This document shows, one piece after another, positions 32,291 through 42,760 of a stretch of 64,000 nt of DNA (the first letter of the stretch is position 1; every line of letters begins with the position of its first letter). The notes beneath the pieces were generated by a model. That model searched no databases and had not been told where the DNA came from. It was given only the letters and a program-made list of their open reading frames with translations. The stretch spans positions 63,647,613-63,711,612 of the forward strand of contig NC_092355.1 of NCBI RefSeq assembly GCF_963676685.1. The letters run 5' to 3'. The position numbers were made by a program, and so were the translations under genes. The stretch comes from Mytilus edulis (Eukaryota > Mollusca > Bivalvia > Mytilida > Mytilidae).

Positions 32291-35200
32291 CACTGTGTCT
32301 AAACCACACCGGCAAAATTTGCTCGGACTCGATGGTATCTAACATCCGGCACAATGACGGAACAACAATAGACAAAAGAAAGGTAGGTTTCTCCTTATTT
32401 TTTTTTTTTTTTATGATATCGAAGAATATATATACATAAAAAACTACTTTCTATTGTGAGATGCAATATTTTCTACAACCGTTCTATATTAACGGAGAAA
32501 TAAGTCAAAATGCATGTCAAAATGACGAATTGAGTGAACCTTGCCTCGAAATTGTTTAATTTCTCGTTAAATTGTTCATATTGTACGGAAAGAAAGGTAC
32601 GGGAAGATAGATATTGACACGGAGATTGCAAATTAAGTTATTATGAGCATCTCCATAATTGTATCTCTGTGTATGGAACGAAAGAAATGGGTCATGTCAA
32701 AATGGAACTGGCCGGTTTCGTCAATGTACACAACCCGGTTTCGTCATAGATTTCAAAATGCATAACCCGGTTTGGTCAAATAAAAAAAATCATAATCGCA
32801 TTACATTATAATTGATTATTTAACTTCAGCGTTCAAAAGGAGTTTTGTGGGTCGTTGGAAAACAAGTTCGTTCACCGTCAACGGCTTATTATTTATATGA
32901 GTCTCAGATTCAAATAAATTATAAGCAAAAACTTGAATTCCTACTCTTTATAGAACACAAATATTTTTATTTACTTTGCATTCCGAAATTTTTTTAACAG
33001 CATATTGAGATTAAAGCTGTCTAAATATGCGTTTTCTATATGAGTTATGGGAAAATATGTTGAACATGTTTAAACTTGAAATTAAAGTTTACGGTCTTAA
33101 AAATCGAAACACATAATTGATATGTGATTTTCTCGCACAAAAGGATGGACACCTTTATAAGTAATCTAATCATTCTATGTATGTTATCTTTTCTACAATC
33201 GTTAAAAATAAATCTCCTTAAGGATAAACGTTGATAATAAGACAACTGTATATGCATGCATAATCGACATAGAAAATGAATGTAGGATTACAACTACCAT
33301 GCATTAAAATAATTTTTTTATCCCTTATTGTAACTATACTGCTATGTACAAATTAGTATAATAGTCTCAGGTCATCGACAAAATTCAATAATAATTATTT
33401 TGTTAACATTACTAAAAACGAGTTTGTACTGTCGCCGTTGTGTTATGATGATCGTACACTGACGTTGGTCAATATATTTTGACAATATATACGGACAGAC
33501 GGATTCATTTTGTTTCAAAGTGGGCGTAATTCGAACAACTTTTACATACCGCCGAGAGTAGTGAGTCGAACAATATTTTGATTATTTTTTGCTTTACAAA
33601 ATCGTTAAATACAGGAATCAATATAGTTTTGGCAACCAAAGGTGGGGTCGGGGCGTGCAACATATACGTCATCTAGATTCGCCACTTATCTTATAAAGTG
33701 TATACCGAATTAAAATATTGTAAGAAATGAGAAAACAGGGACACCCGGGAAATCAGAATTTTGTTGTACTGTTTGTGTCAGCGACAACACTTTGACTCAG
33801 TCCATTCCTGAATCACACGCTTGTAATTCCATGGTTGTCTTTAGTTGCTTTATACCACATGCGTTTTGAACATAAAATAGGCAGGTAGTTTTCTTGTTTG
33901 AATTGTTTTACATTTATAATTTAGGACCCTGTTATAGCTTGCTTTCATGCAGTTTGTGTGTTTTTCTCATTGTTTAAGGCATACGCTGACCTAAGCTTGA
34001 TTAATTCAACATACTTTTTGTGTCTAAAAGAAAGTTGTCTCATTGTCAATGTTTATGGGATAAGTGGCTACCGTCATTTCTTCTTAATAAGACCTAGATA
34101 TAAATAACGGTCATGTTTTGCAAACCAACTTTTATTCACATTGAAAATACAAAACTGTCAGATATTGTTTTCGAAAGATATCTTGAAGTTTCAATTGAAT
34201 TTGAACTGTACAAAAAATGAATTTGAACTGTAAAAATAATGTGAAAAACATGCCTATGAAAATAAATGTGCCTACCAGAAACGGGAAGAAAGTTACAAAT
34301 CTCACTGCTATGTTATTGATTGTTAAGTGTGAAAACTCGCTTTAGTGTGCAAGTAAGACAGTATATATAGTACCAGAAAATCTGGCAGGACTGCATGCAT
34401 GATTAATTTGTGCAGAACAGTATAGACTATAGTCGGTTTGGGACTGTTCGTCAATGATTGAATGCATAAATGTATTAATAATTGATAGTAAATATTGTAA
34501 ACTAAGTGTATATAATATAGTATAGTAAATTAAAGTTATGGCACAATCAAAACACATCCTTTTATTTTTCATCTTTACATACTACTATTATAAACAAAGA
34601 AAATATAATAATGTTACAAAATAATTAGATACAGTGTTTGCTATTCAGTATTTATATTCCATTTAAAATTAGTTTGAAGTTAAGTGAAATAAGGGATACG
34701 CCTTTCATTAGGAAAATGTGTATTATCATAATTAACTATGTCCAAAAGTGCCCGTTTAAAATAGATTTTAACACGCCAAGTTTACTTTACAATAAATATA
34801 TATTTAAATACTCGAAAGACAATGTTCAGATCCATGCCAAAGTTTCTTTTCATAAATTGTTTGTTAAAAAAAAACAAAAACCGGGTGATATATATAGACG
34901 AAACCGGGTGATTGTGTAGTAACAACATTGACGAAACCGGTTTATTTTAATTTGACATGACCCATTTCTTTCGTTCCATACACAGAAATACAATTATTGA
35001 GATGCTCATAATAACTAAATTTGCAATCTCCGTGTCAATATCTATCTTCCCGTACCTTTCTTTCCGTACAATGTGAACAATTTAACGAGAAATTAAACAA
35101 TTTCGAGGCAAGGTTCACTCAATTCGTCATTTTGACATGCATTATGACTTATTTCTCCGTTAATATAGAACGGTTGTAGAAAATATTGCATCTCACAATA

Positions 35201-35362
35201 GAAAATAGTTGTATATGTATATATATTCTTCGATATCATAAAAAAAATAAAAAAATAAGGAGAAACCTACCTTTCTTTTGTCTATTGGTGTTCCGTCATT
35301 GTGCCGAATGTTAGATACCATCGAGTCCGAGCAAATTTTGCCGGTGTGGTTTAGACACAGTG
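32291..35362. mobile_element. 3.07-kb non-autonomous DNA transposon with ~0.4-0.5-kb terminal inverted repeats
   Basis: The left end CACTGTGTCTAAACCACACC is matched by the right end GGTGTGGTTTAGACACAGTG. The inverted match continues almost without gaps for about 420 bp (32291-32710 versus 34945-35362) and, with indels, to about 490 bp. Inside each arm are three copies of a subterminal motif ACCCGGTTTCGTCA or a close variant (32710-32780; inverted at 34880-34945). The flanks carry TATAT on both sides (32286-32290 and 35363-35367), a 5-bp target duplication. The centre has no transposase-like frame and contains an inverted family B remnant (about 33880-34050). A CAC terminus with a 5-bp duplication fits Transib/RAG-like elements; CACTA/Chapaev types are alternatives. 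Confidence 0.88.
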
Positions 35363-35485
35363 TATATACTTTTGAATAAACTACCATATGAAATAAAATG
35401 TGAAAATACGGGCGCTTTAAAAAGAAAATGTATAGATTTCTTGGCTGTGAATGCTATAAAACAACTCACTCATATATAATAATGA
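35363..35485 (+). pseudogene. LINE relic, right part
   Basis: Continues the RT relic in the frame that the left part leaves at 32290 if one TATAT copy is removed: LLNKLPYEIKCENTGALKRK then FLAVNAIKQLTHI and a stop. The element insertion can thus be dated as later than the LINE. Confidence 0.7.
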
Positions 35486-35542
35486 TTTTGTATTTTATGT
35501 ATAGATATTTATGATTATTTTTTTTGGTTCTACAGACAATGT

Positions 35543-36018
35543 ATAGGTGTCACACCACCAATTACTCCCTCAAATTTAGAACGTATGTGAAAGTAGGCCT
35601 ACTCGGACAACAAATAGTGCATTTGATGTCATTGTTTACTTAAACTACCCAACAAATTTGCAGAAATGAAACTTTTGGTGAAAGAGAAATATATTAAGAC
35701 CATTTTGAGCCCAAATTTACTTGTCTATGAGTTGACATTAAAAATTGAGGATTAATGCGCTCCATAGTATACTAATTTAAGATTTCAAGAAAACCAGGGG
35801 TTATTTTTAGTGCTACATCCATTCGGAAGGTCTCTTCTTTCTAACATGGCTTTAAAGGTATGCTGAAAATTGGCATGAAGAAAGGTGATACCTGTACGAT
35901 TCAGGACATACCTGGTTTGTAAGAGGTTAAACTTAAGATAAAAAATTTAGAAAGCTATGAAAATTGCAAAATTTGGTTGAACAGATAGGGACTTTTAATT
36001 GGTGGTCTGACACCTATA
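35543..36018. mobile_element. MITE with TAGGTGTCA ends and TA target
   Basis: The left end TAGGTGTCACACCACCAATT and the right end AATTGGTGGTCTGACACCTA are complementary with one mismatch over about 21 bp. TA flanks both ends, as expected for Tc1/mariner-type target sites. 476 bp, no ORF. Confidence 0.78.
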
Positions 36019-36364
36019 GTTAGCATTAATATTGCATGTATATAATATGTTCAAAATTGTAAGCTTTGCAATACATGTATTTGTACTGTTTGTGAGGGCT
36101 TCAAGGTTGATTAGTGAATGCTAATGGAATCACCATTACTTACTTAGAAAATATAATAAATTTTATATGAAGATAAACCACTAACTGTAACATTTTTAAT
36201 AAGTTCCTCCTCCGAAAGGAATACAATAATATATTGTTACGTTTCTCTGTTTAGGAAGCTTTTTACAAAATCGTATAGATATAAGAAGATTAGGTATGAT
36301 ATTCAATGAGACAACTTTCCATCCAGTACACAACTTTTAAAAGAAAATCCATTATAGGTCAAAT
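36019..36364. other. Intergenic stretch, nothing certain
   Basis: A short, strongly diverged family B head may lie at about 36280-36330 (AAGATTAGGTATGATATTCA). Nothing else was recognised. Confidence 0.4.
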
Positions 36365-36750
36365 ATAAAAAAGAAGAAGATGTGGTATGATTGCCAATGA
36401 GACAACTCTCCACAAGAGACCAAAATGACACAAAAATAAAAAACAATAGGTCACCGTACGGCCTTCAATAATGAGCAAAGCCCATACCGCAGAGCCTGGT
36501 CAGCTATAAAAGGCGCCGAAATGACAATGTAAAACAATTCAAACGAGAAAACGAACGGTGTTATTTATATGAAAAAAAATGTACGAAAAAAACAATATGT
36601 AACACATAAACAAACGACAACCACTGAATTATAAGCTCCTGACTTAGGACAGGCACATACATACATAGTGTTGCGGATTTAAACATGTAAGCGGGATCCC
36701 CCTAACCTGGGACAGTGTTATAACAGTACAACATAAGAACGAACTATAAA
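36365..36750 (+). repeat. Repeat family B, best-preserved copy
   Basis: The most complete copy: GAAGATGTGGTATGATTGCC, ACAACTCTCCACAAGAGACC, AATAGGTCACCGTACGGCCT, AGCAAAGCCCATACCGCAGA, AGCTATAAAAGGCGCCGAAA, TGACTTAGGACAGGCACATA. It shows the uninterrupted GGTCACCGTACGGCCTT target that is split in the inverted copy at 52100-53570. Confidence 0.82.
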
Positions 36751-36754
36751 AATC

Positions 36755-37600
36755 AGGTGAAAAGGCCAGCTGAAGGACACCTACGGGTGCGGGAGTTTCT
36801 CTCTACATTGGCGACAAATAATGTCTCTTCAGTGATGCTCGTGGCCAAAATATGTAAAATCCAAAGCTTATATAAAAGATGTAGAGCTATAATCCAAAAG
36901 TTCCAAAAAAGTATAGCCAAATCCGTGAAAGGAATTAGAGCTTTGCATGAGGGAGATACATTCCTTAATTTATAATATTTTTAACATTTTGTAACAGAAA
37001 ATTAATAACACAAAAAATCCGTATTTTCATGCCAGTACCGGAGTAATGGCTACTGGGCTGGTGATACCCTCGGGGACTAACAGTCCACCAGCAGGGGCAT
37101 CGACCCAGTGGTAGTAATAACATTAACGGTACCAATTTTTCTGCACCAGATGCGCATTTCGACAAATAATGTCTCTTCAGTGATGCTCGTGGCCAAAATA
37201 TGTAAAATCCAAAGCTTATATAAAAGATGTAGAGCTATAATCCAAAAGTTCCAAAAAAGTATAGCCAAAATCCGTGAAAGGAATTAGAGCTTTGCATGAG
37301 GGAGATACATTCCTTAATTTATAATATTTTTTTAACATTTTGTAACAGCAAATTTAATAACACAAAAAATCCGTATTTTCATGCCAGTACCGGAGTACTG
37401 GCTACTGGGCTGGTGATACCCTCGGGGACTAACAGTCCACCAGCAGAGGCATCGACCCAGTGGTAGTAATAACATTAACGGTACCAATTTTTCTGCACCA
37501 GATGCGCATTTCGACAAATAATGTCTCTTCAGTGATGCTCGTGGCCAAAATATGTCAAATCCAAAGCTTATATAAAAGATGTAGAGCTATAATCGCTTTT
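36755..37600 (+). repeat. Repeat family G, ~350-bp tandem units
   Basis: CGACAAATAATGTCTCTTCA recurs at 36812, 37160 and 37512 (periods 348 and 352 bp), giving two full units and a partial third. Each full unit contains GGCTGGTGATACCCTCGGGG and GGCATCGACCCAGTGGTAGT. The units are nearly identical, so the duplication is recent. Single diverged units lie at 22290-22680 and 58595-58760. The frames in it are repeat artefacts. Confidence 0.88.
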
Positions 37601-38127
37601 ACTTACTTAAATGTGAAAACTTACACTTCCGGAATACCTGCATGAGATTACCCCCCAGATTTTGGTGGGGTTCGTATTGCTCAGTCTTTAGTTTTGTGTG
37701 CTGTGTTTTGTATACTGTTGTACGTCTGTTTGTCTGTTGTTTTTTCTCTTTTTTTTAATCATGGCATTGTCAGTTTATTTTTAACTTAAATGTTTGAATG
37801 TCCCTTTGGTATGTTTTTCCTGTATATTAAAACAATGTTGAAAAGATCTTTAAGTGCTAGATATACTAGGTTTGTTCTCTCCCTTGCACTAAACTGGTTT
37901 CTTAGTCACCTATGTTATAGACTGGTACCCGGCCGTTATTGAAATTCTTGACAATATACGATTTCCCAAGGCATACTGGATATATTACGGAGGGGACCGT
38001 CCTACCTTTGTTTAATATGTTAGAGCCAAACAGTTCAGAACTTAATTAATGATCCTTTAATATTTCAAGCACTTGTCGCTGAGCGACGTCGCTTTAAATG
38101 AAGTCATAATTTCGCGGAATATACACT
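37601..38127 (-). repeat. Inverted family E fragment, then upstream region of the Mutator-like exon
   Basis: About 37640-37815 is the reverse complement of family E (GGTGGGGTTCGTATTGCTCA ... TGTCCCTTTGGTATGTTTTT). 37830-38127 shows no repeat that I recognise. Confidence 0.65.
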
Positions 38128-38135
38128 GACGTCAT
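38128..38135 (+). promoter_or_regulatory. CRE-like site TGACGTCA upstream of the Mutator-like ORF
   Basis: A perfect palindromic TGACGTCA lies 49 nt before the ATG at 38184. The site is the canonical CREB/ATF consensus; its use here is inference. Confidence 0.4.
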
Positions 38136-38183
38136 AAATCCGGTTGCGTGAAATTCAAAAAAGTACCTGCTGAAAAAGCGGCC

Positions 38184-38574
38184 ATGCCGTTTCTTAAAGA
38201 CGGAGAAATCCGCCGAAGAGCTGGGAGATCAAAAGAAATACTGGAGATGAACAAATATAAATTAAATACAACTTTGCCTGACGAAAATGAAGAAATGGTT
38301 ATAGACACAGAAGAAAGTACCGACGGTACAACATGGAAAGATGGTAGAAAAATTGTGGAGCTTTTCAGTCAGGCAAAAGCACTGAAAAGCTGTCAAAACT
38401 GCACTGCCCAGCTGAATCTACTCAACGTAGAGAAAGAAAAACTGCAAGGATTTGGGAGCTATCTCACAATTCATTGCTTGAACTGTAATAATCTTTACAA
38501 CATTTTAACAAATAAAACACATTACGGAACAAAAGGACCTGCAATTTTTGACATCAACACAAAAGCTGCAATAG
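38184..38574 (+). CDS. First exon of a Mutator-like transposase-type gene (partial)
   Basis: ATG 38184 sits in a strong Kozak context (GCGGCCATGC). The frame is open upstream to 38148, but without another ATG. It encodes MPFLKDGEIRRRAGRSKEIL, an acidic segment, then a zinc-ribbon-like pair CQNCTAQLNLLNVEKE ... LTIHCLNCNNLYNILTNKTH and PAIFDINTKAAIG. By eye the CxxC-...-CxxC-...-DxNTKAA(L/I)G order matches the N-terminal part of the Mutator-like transposase domain common in molluscs. The frame meets a GT donor (ATAG|GTAATT) inside the Gly codon where that domain continues, then a stop. No following exon with the catalytic core was found downstream in the window, so the gene is incomplete here: a relic, or an exon whose partner was lost. 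Confidence 0.6.
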
Positions 38575-38585
38575 GTAATTATTAG

Positions 38586-40502
38586 TATTGATAGTTGTTT
38601 GTCGTCCAGTGGCAAATATCTAATTGCAAATCTATCACATTAACATGTTATTTTTAAAAATGAGACAACACATACATTACCTCCTTTGGCCTTTGTATAA
38701 GATCAGCACACTGAGTATACTTTTAAATGTGCTTCTCACAAGATACATGTAGTAGTTTGTGGAAATAGAGACATGTCACTCTACTTGTACATGTTATTAT
38801 AATTCATAAATGAGCAGTCATTTTTTATAAATACCATGTAAAAACTTAAAAACTATTGGTTTAAAGAAGACAAGTTGTGAATAGTTTAGGTTTATAAACC
38901 CCATTAAAAGGAGGATCAGTGTAACAGTACATATATATTGTGGCACTGAATAATATCCAAAACGGACGAAGAAACGACGAAGTACGACAACATGCTACAG
39001 GAGTCGGCCATTTTCTTGCACCTGAATATTTTTAGAAATGGTTTAAATATATTAACCTTTTGCTATTTATTTGAAATATGATTACTATTGTGATTCAAAT
39101 ATGCGCTGTATTAGATAATATGATGGGCACTTATCAGAAAGTAGCATAATTTATTCATGCAAAAATACTTAAATCTTCACAAATTTTGCATTTTGAAATG
39201 GGTTTGTCCTATAATGGTTTACTTTTATAAATTGTGACTTGGATGGAGAGTTATCTCATTAGCATTCATACAACATCTTCCATTTAATCTGATGACATTT
39301 CCCTTGAAAATTATAACTTTATATTAGACAAACCTCTACTATTGTTATTTTTGAATAACGTTCGATACCGTTAGTTCAAAGATGACTTTCGCGGTTGTCG
39401 AATACAAATTGTAGCAATGGCTAAATAAGAAGAAAAACAAACAGTCCTAAAACCATGGGAGATGCCCCGGAAGGGTAAGCAAATCCCGCCCTCTCGTCGT
39501 GTTGCTCATGTAAGTACAACCCTGTAATAAATCAATTTTGGTAGGTGACATTCGGGAAGAGAGGACGAGATTGTAGTTACGACATTAGGAAAATATCCAC
39601 AGTAAGTTGTTTTCTGTGTCACCACTGTAACTACTAATATTCCACTCATTTCTTACGTTCACGGAGCTGCTCGGCTCCGTACTGAACGTTGGTTTTAAAA
39701 AAAAAAGAACTTATACTCATTGATCTTTTACAACTAGGTTTTAGGTGGGTGGGGGTTGGGGTCATACGACAGAGGTATTAATTTTTTTTTTATCAACGAA
39801 TAGTTTTCAAATTCTGTAATAGGCACGTAGAAATAGGGTGTAAGAGCACGGAATGGAGATTAAAAGAATAAAATCGGTGCAAAGCTAATATATTATCTTT
39901 TTCTTGAAAACGGCAAGATCACAAGAAATAGTCACGAAGTTCAGTGAATGGCTTGAACCCATACTTTGGACATCATTATAAAACAGTCCGTAATTCAAAC
40001 TTACTACGTTCGGTATTAACGAAATAAAATCTGCACGAATAAGACCTATTTCACTTCATGTATTTTTTTTCATAAATGCAAATGTGAAATGCAAATAGCG
40101 ATACTAAAATATGTAAACAATTCACAATTTGACTTAAACTGTACAGCCAAAGAATATTCATGAAAATATAAAGTTCTAGTGCAAATTCAACTGCATAACA
40201 AAAACACCAACAAACCACGAGTAATTCATTCCCCTAAGTTTGAACAATATGTATTTAGAGAATAATCATTTAACTATAACGGTCACTTGACACAAATATC
40301 ACGGATTCAGAAATCAGTCATGGAAATACTTACATGATCACAAACTAATACATTGTTGAAGTTTTTACCAGTGCAACCAGCTCTCTATTTCGATTTCCGC
40401 CTCGACAAATCGGTAATAAAGACTATGAACTAAATAATTTGTTAAGATAAATAATGCTTCTTTAGAAATTTTCCTTGAGTGAGATGATTGTTTGAAAAGG
40501 TA
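38586..40502. other. Intergenic stretch; family E fragment at ~39460-39620
   Basis: Contains GGAAGGGTAAGCAAATCCCG and GGTGACATTCGGGAAGAGAG of family E. A short GGAGCTGCTCGGCTCC hairpin lies at about 39663-39680. No leader exon of the type seen for the other paralogs could be found here upstream of gene 3, and no coding frame is seen. Confidence 0.5.
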
Positions 40503-40705
40503 AGCTTAATTCGCCTTTTCAGAATTTAAAGGGATATGGGTAATCTCATTGTTCGTACACCGAAATGAAAATAACGTAACGCCATTGGATTGATTGTTAT
40601 TTTTTATAGAACATTGTAATCCAATCGCAACGTTTTGGTGTACGCTATTAAATATATTACCCAGAATGCATTAGATTCTGAAACGGCGAATTGAACTTAA
40701 GACTC
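40503..40705. mobile_element. Fold-back MITE just upstream of TRIM-like gene 3
   Basis: The left arm (CTTAATTCGCCTTTTCAGAA ... GGGTAATCT ... CGTACACC ... CCATTGGATT) is matched inversely by the right arm (AATCCAATCG ... GGTGTACG ... ATTACCCAGAA ... TTCTGAAACGGCGAATTGAA). About 200 bp with imperfect arms of ~85 bp; no ORF. It ends about 140 bp before the ATG of gene 3. Confidence 0.78.
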
Positions 40706-40847
40706 CTCAATGGTACTATCTTCTCTTTTTGTCTTATGAGAGTCAAGTCGTCATGTATAGGAGTAAAACTGGTTCTATGAACCCTCAACAACAAACACTG
40801 CTTTTAAAATAAGGGATCAAACTATCTGTTCAGTTTTGTTTCAGATA

Positions 40848-42428
40848 ATGCACAACTGTGAGCCATGTAAAGCACTTACCAAGAACAGCACACTGATACA
40901 TTATTGTGTCAATTGTGCAGAAGCGTTATGCCTCAACTACACAGAACACCATCGCGTTCAGAAAATTTCCCGCACTCACGAAGTCCTAGACATTGGCATG
41001 CGACCTAAACATATGAATATATCAGACAAACGCTGCTCAAAACATGGAAACTTGCCATTTGAGTACTTTTGTATCGACCATGATAGTCTTTTCTGCAAAG
41101 AATGTAAAGTAGAATCACACCGCTCTTGTCAGAAAATTATGTCAGTTGACATAGCGTCTAAAGGCATTAAAAGTTCTCAGTCATTTATAGATGCAATGGA
41201 ACTAATAGGACATATTTCAATGGCAATACCCTTAATTTCAATCGACAGACATACCTTGATTGAAAGCATTGAAATGGAAGCAAGTTTGGTTAAGGATGAA
41301 ATTATGAAACTGAAAGAAGAAGCAATTAGTCTCATTGAATCTCTAGAAAAATCACTGATCGAAGACCTGAAACAAAAGAAAGAAAAAATAGTAACAAATG
41401 CAAAGGAGATTCACAAAGAAATTCAAGATATTGAAAGGATGACGAAGGAAAAAAAGGACATGTTTGATAAAGCGGAGAAACATGGATCTGAAAAACAAGC
41501 TTTCCTTGCTGTTCATTCTTGCCAAACTGTTTTGATGGGTCTGGACAACAGAATTAGTACAATCACAGAGAAGAAAACCAGATCTACTATTAAATTGAAT
41601 TCAAGTTTACTTAAGAAAAATATAATGTCTCTTGCAACCATTGAAACTATTGAATTACCAACTGCAATTAAACGTGTCCAAAGTTATAAGCGCCGGTCTC
41701 AAATTCCAATTGTGCATCATATTTCATCGACATTCGTAAAGAAGCAAGACATACAAACAAGAGGCACTATGGTAAAAGGAATAACTGTAAATTATACTAA
41801 TGAGATAATAATCACTTGGATTGATATATTTAAAAAAATGAAAGTTGGAATAATGGTGGTTGACGAGAATGGAAAATTAAAAAATGAAATAAATACACTA
41901 GATCAACCATGTCAAAGAGCTACAATTCCGATGAGTGAAAATAAAGGAGTGCTAACATTTGAATCAAGTGATAGCATTCAGTTTGTTGATTTTCAAAATA
42001 AGACACTGTTAAATTACGTGTCTGTAAACGGACGTCAGCTTGGAGGATTTGCTGCTTCAAATGAATACGTATTCATTGGAAAGTCAGGAAGCATAGACGT
42101 ACTTGATCTTCAGGGGAAAGTCATTCGTTCTGGCAAAACAATAAGCAGTTCAGTAAAACCGAAGTATATTGCATTAGATAGAACTGGTCACATCTATTAC
42201 AGTGACAACGAAGCAGTTTATTGCATGAGAAAAGACGGTGAATATCGTTTTATATATAAACCACCAGAAAACAATATATTGCATGGAATAGCGATAGATA
42301 GCTACAGCTATGTGTATATCATTGTAGACAGTCAATATGTGTGGAGAATAGGACCGGATGGGAAATTTGTCGACATAGTAGTGAATGGTGAAGGCTGGGA
42401 AACTCTTAAGTTTATCTGTTTTAACTAA
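40848..42428 (+). CDS. TRIM-like protein 3, shortened and lacking one B-box ligand
   Basis: 526 residues as read. ATG 40848 follows the acceptor GTTTCAG by 3 nt, as in the paralogs, but is not the same first codon string; two codons are missing after Met. B-box 1 reads CEPCKAL...YCVNCAEALCLNYTEHH: the sixth Cys of the family (LECTE) is Tyr here, so a zinc ligand is lost. B-box 2 (CSKHGNLPFEYFCIDHDSLF) is intact, as are the coiled coil with KHGSEKQAFLAVH and most of the propeller. The frame ends at TAA 42426-42428, where paralogs have AAA (Lys) in FNKDCT. The rest of the family C-terminus is still readable to 42488. No leader exon is seen and a MITE lies 140 bp upstream. Either a young pseudogene or a modified protein. 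Confidence 0.85.
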   Translation: MHNCEPCKALTKNSTLIHYCVNCAEALCLNYTEHHRVQKISRTHEVLDIGMRPKHMNISDKRCSKHGNLPFEYFCIDHDSLFCKECKVESHRSCQKIMSVDIASKGIKSSQSFIDAMELIGHISMAIPLISIDRHTLIESIEMEASLVKDEIMKLKEEAISLIESLEKSLIEDLKQKKEKIVTNAKEIHKEIQDIERMTKEKKDMFDKAEKHGSEKQAFLAVHSCQTVLMGLDNRISTITEKKTRSTIKLNSSLLKKNIMSLATIETIELPTAIKRVQSYKRRSQIPIVHHISSTFVKKQDIQTRGTMVKGITVNYTNEIIITWIDIFKKMKVGIMVVDENGKLKNEINTLDQPCQRATIPMSENKGVLTFESSDSIQFVDFQNKTLLNYVSVNGRQLGGFAASNEYVFIGKSGSIDVLDLQGKVIRSGKTISSSVKPKYIALDRTGHIYYSDNEAVYCMRKDGEYRFIYKPPENNILHGIAIDSYSYVYIIVDSQYVWRIGPDGKFVDIVVNGEGWETLKFICFN

Positions 42429-42488
42429 GACTGTACACAATTGTACATTTCATGTGGAAATAGAGTTTTAGTTTATTATCAGAAATAG
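42429..42488 (+). pseudogene. Untranslated remainder of the gene 3 C-terminus
   Basis: In frame after the TAA: DCTQLYISCGNRVLVYYQK, then TAG at 42486-42488. It aligns with the last 18-20 residues of paralogs 1, 2 and 4. Only one base change separates the truncated from the full-length form. Confidence 0.9.
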
Positions 42489-42489
42489 T

Positions 42490-42760
42490 ACAAAAATTTG
42501 GTCGTAACTACAATCATGTCCCCTTTCCTGATTGTGACCTACCGAATTAGACTTATATACGGGGTTTGTACTTACATGAACAACTTGACGGTAGCCACAT
42601 GTGGAGCAGTATCTGATTACCTTTACGGTGCACACGAGATAACTGCGGGTTTTCTGTTGGCTCGTGTTGCTCAGACTTTAGTTTTCTATCTTGTGTTTTT
42701 TGTACTGTTTATTGTTTTTTCTAACATGCCTGTTTATAATTTAATTTTGTTCTGATCCTT
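42490..42760 (-). repeat. Repeat family E, inverted fragment
   Basis: Reverse complement of family E landmarks: GGTCGTAACTACAATCATGT, GTGACCTACCGAATTAGACT, CGTGTTGCTCAGACTTTAG. It starts 2 nt after the old stop of gene 3, so the 3' flank of gene 3 was replaced by repeat. Confidence 0.72.

Noticed and set aside
34638-34919. ORF of 93 codons within the 3-kb element, possible transposase fragment
   Set aside because: No catalytic motif or domain resemblance, and it runs into the subterminal repeats of the arm.
32291-35362. Provirus or LTR retroelement
   Set aside because: The terminal repeats are inverted, not direct, and no gag/pol-like frame lies between them. The 5-bp duplication with inverted ends fits a DNA transposon.
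38148-38183. Upstream start for the Mutator-like ORF at 38148
   Set aside because: The codon at 38148 is GTG, unlikely as a nuclear eukaryotic start. ATG 38184 has a strong Kozak context.
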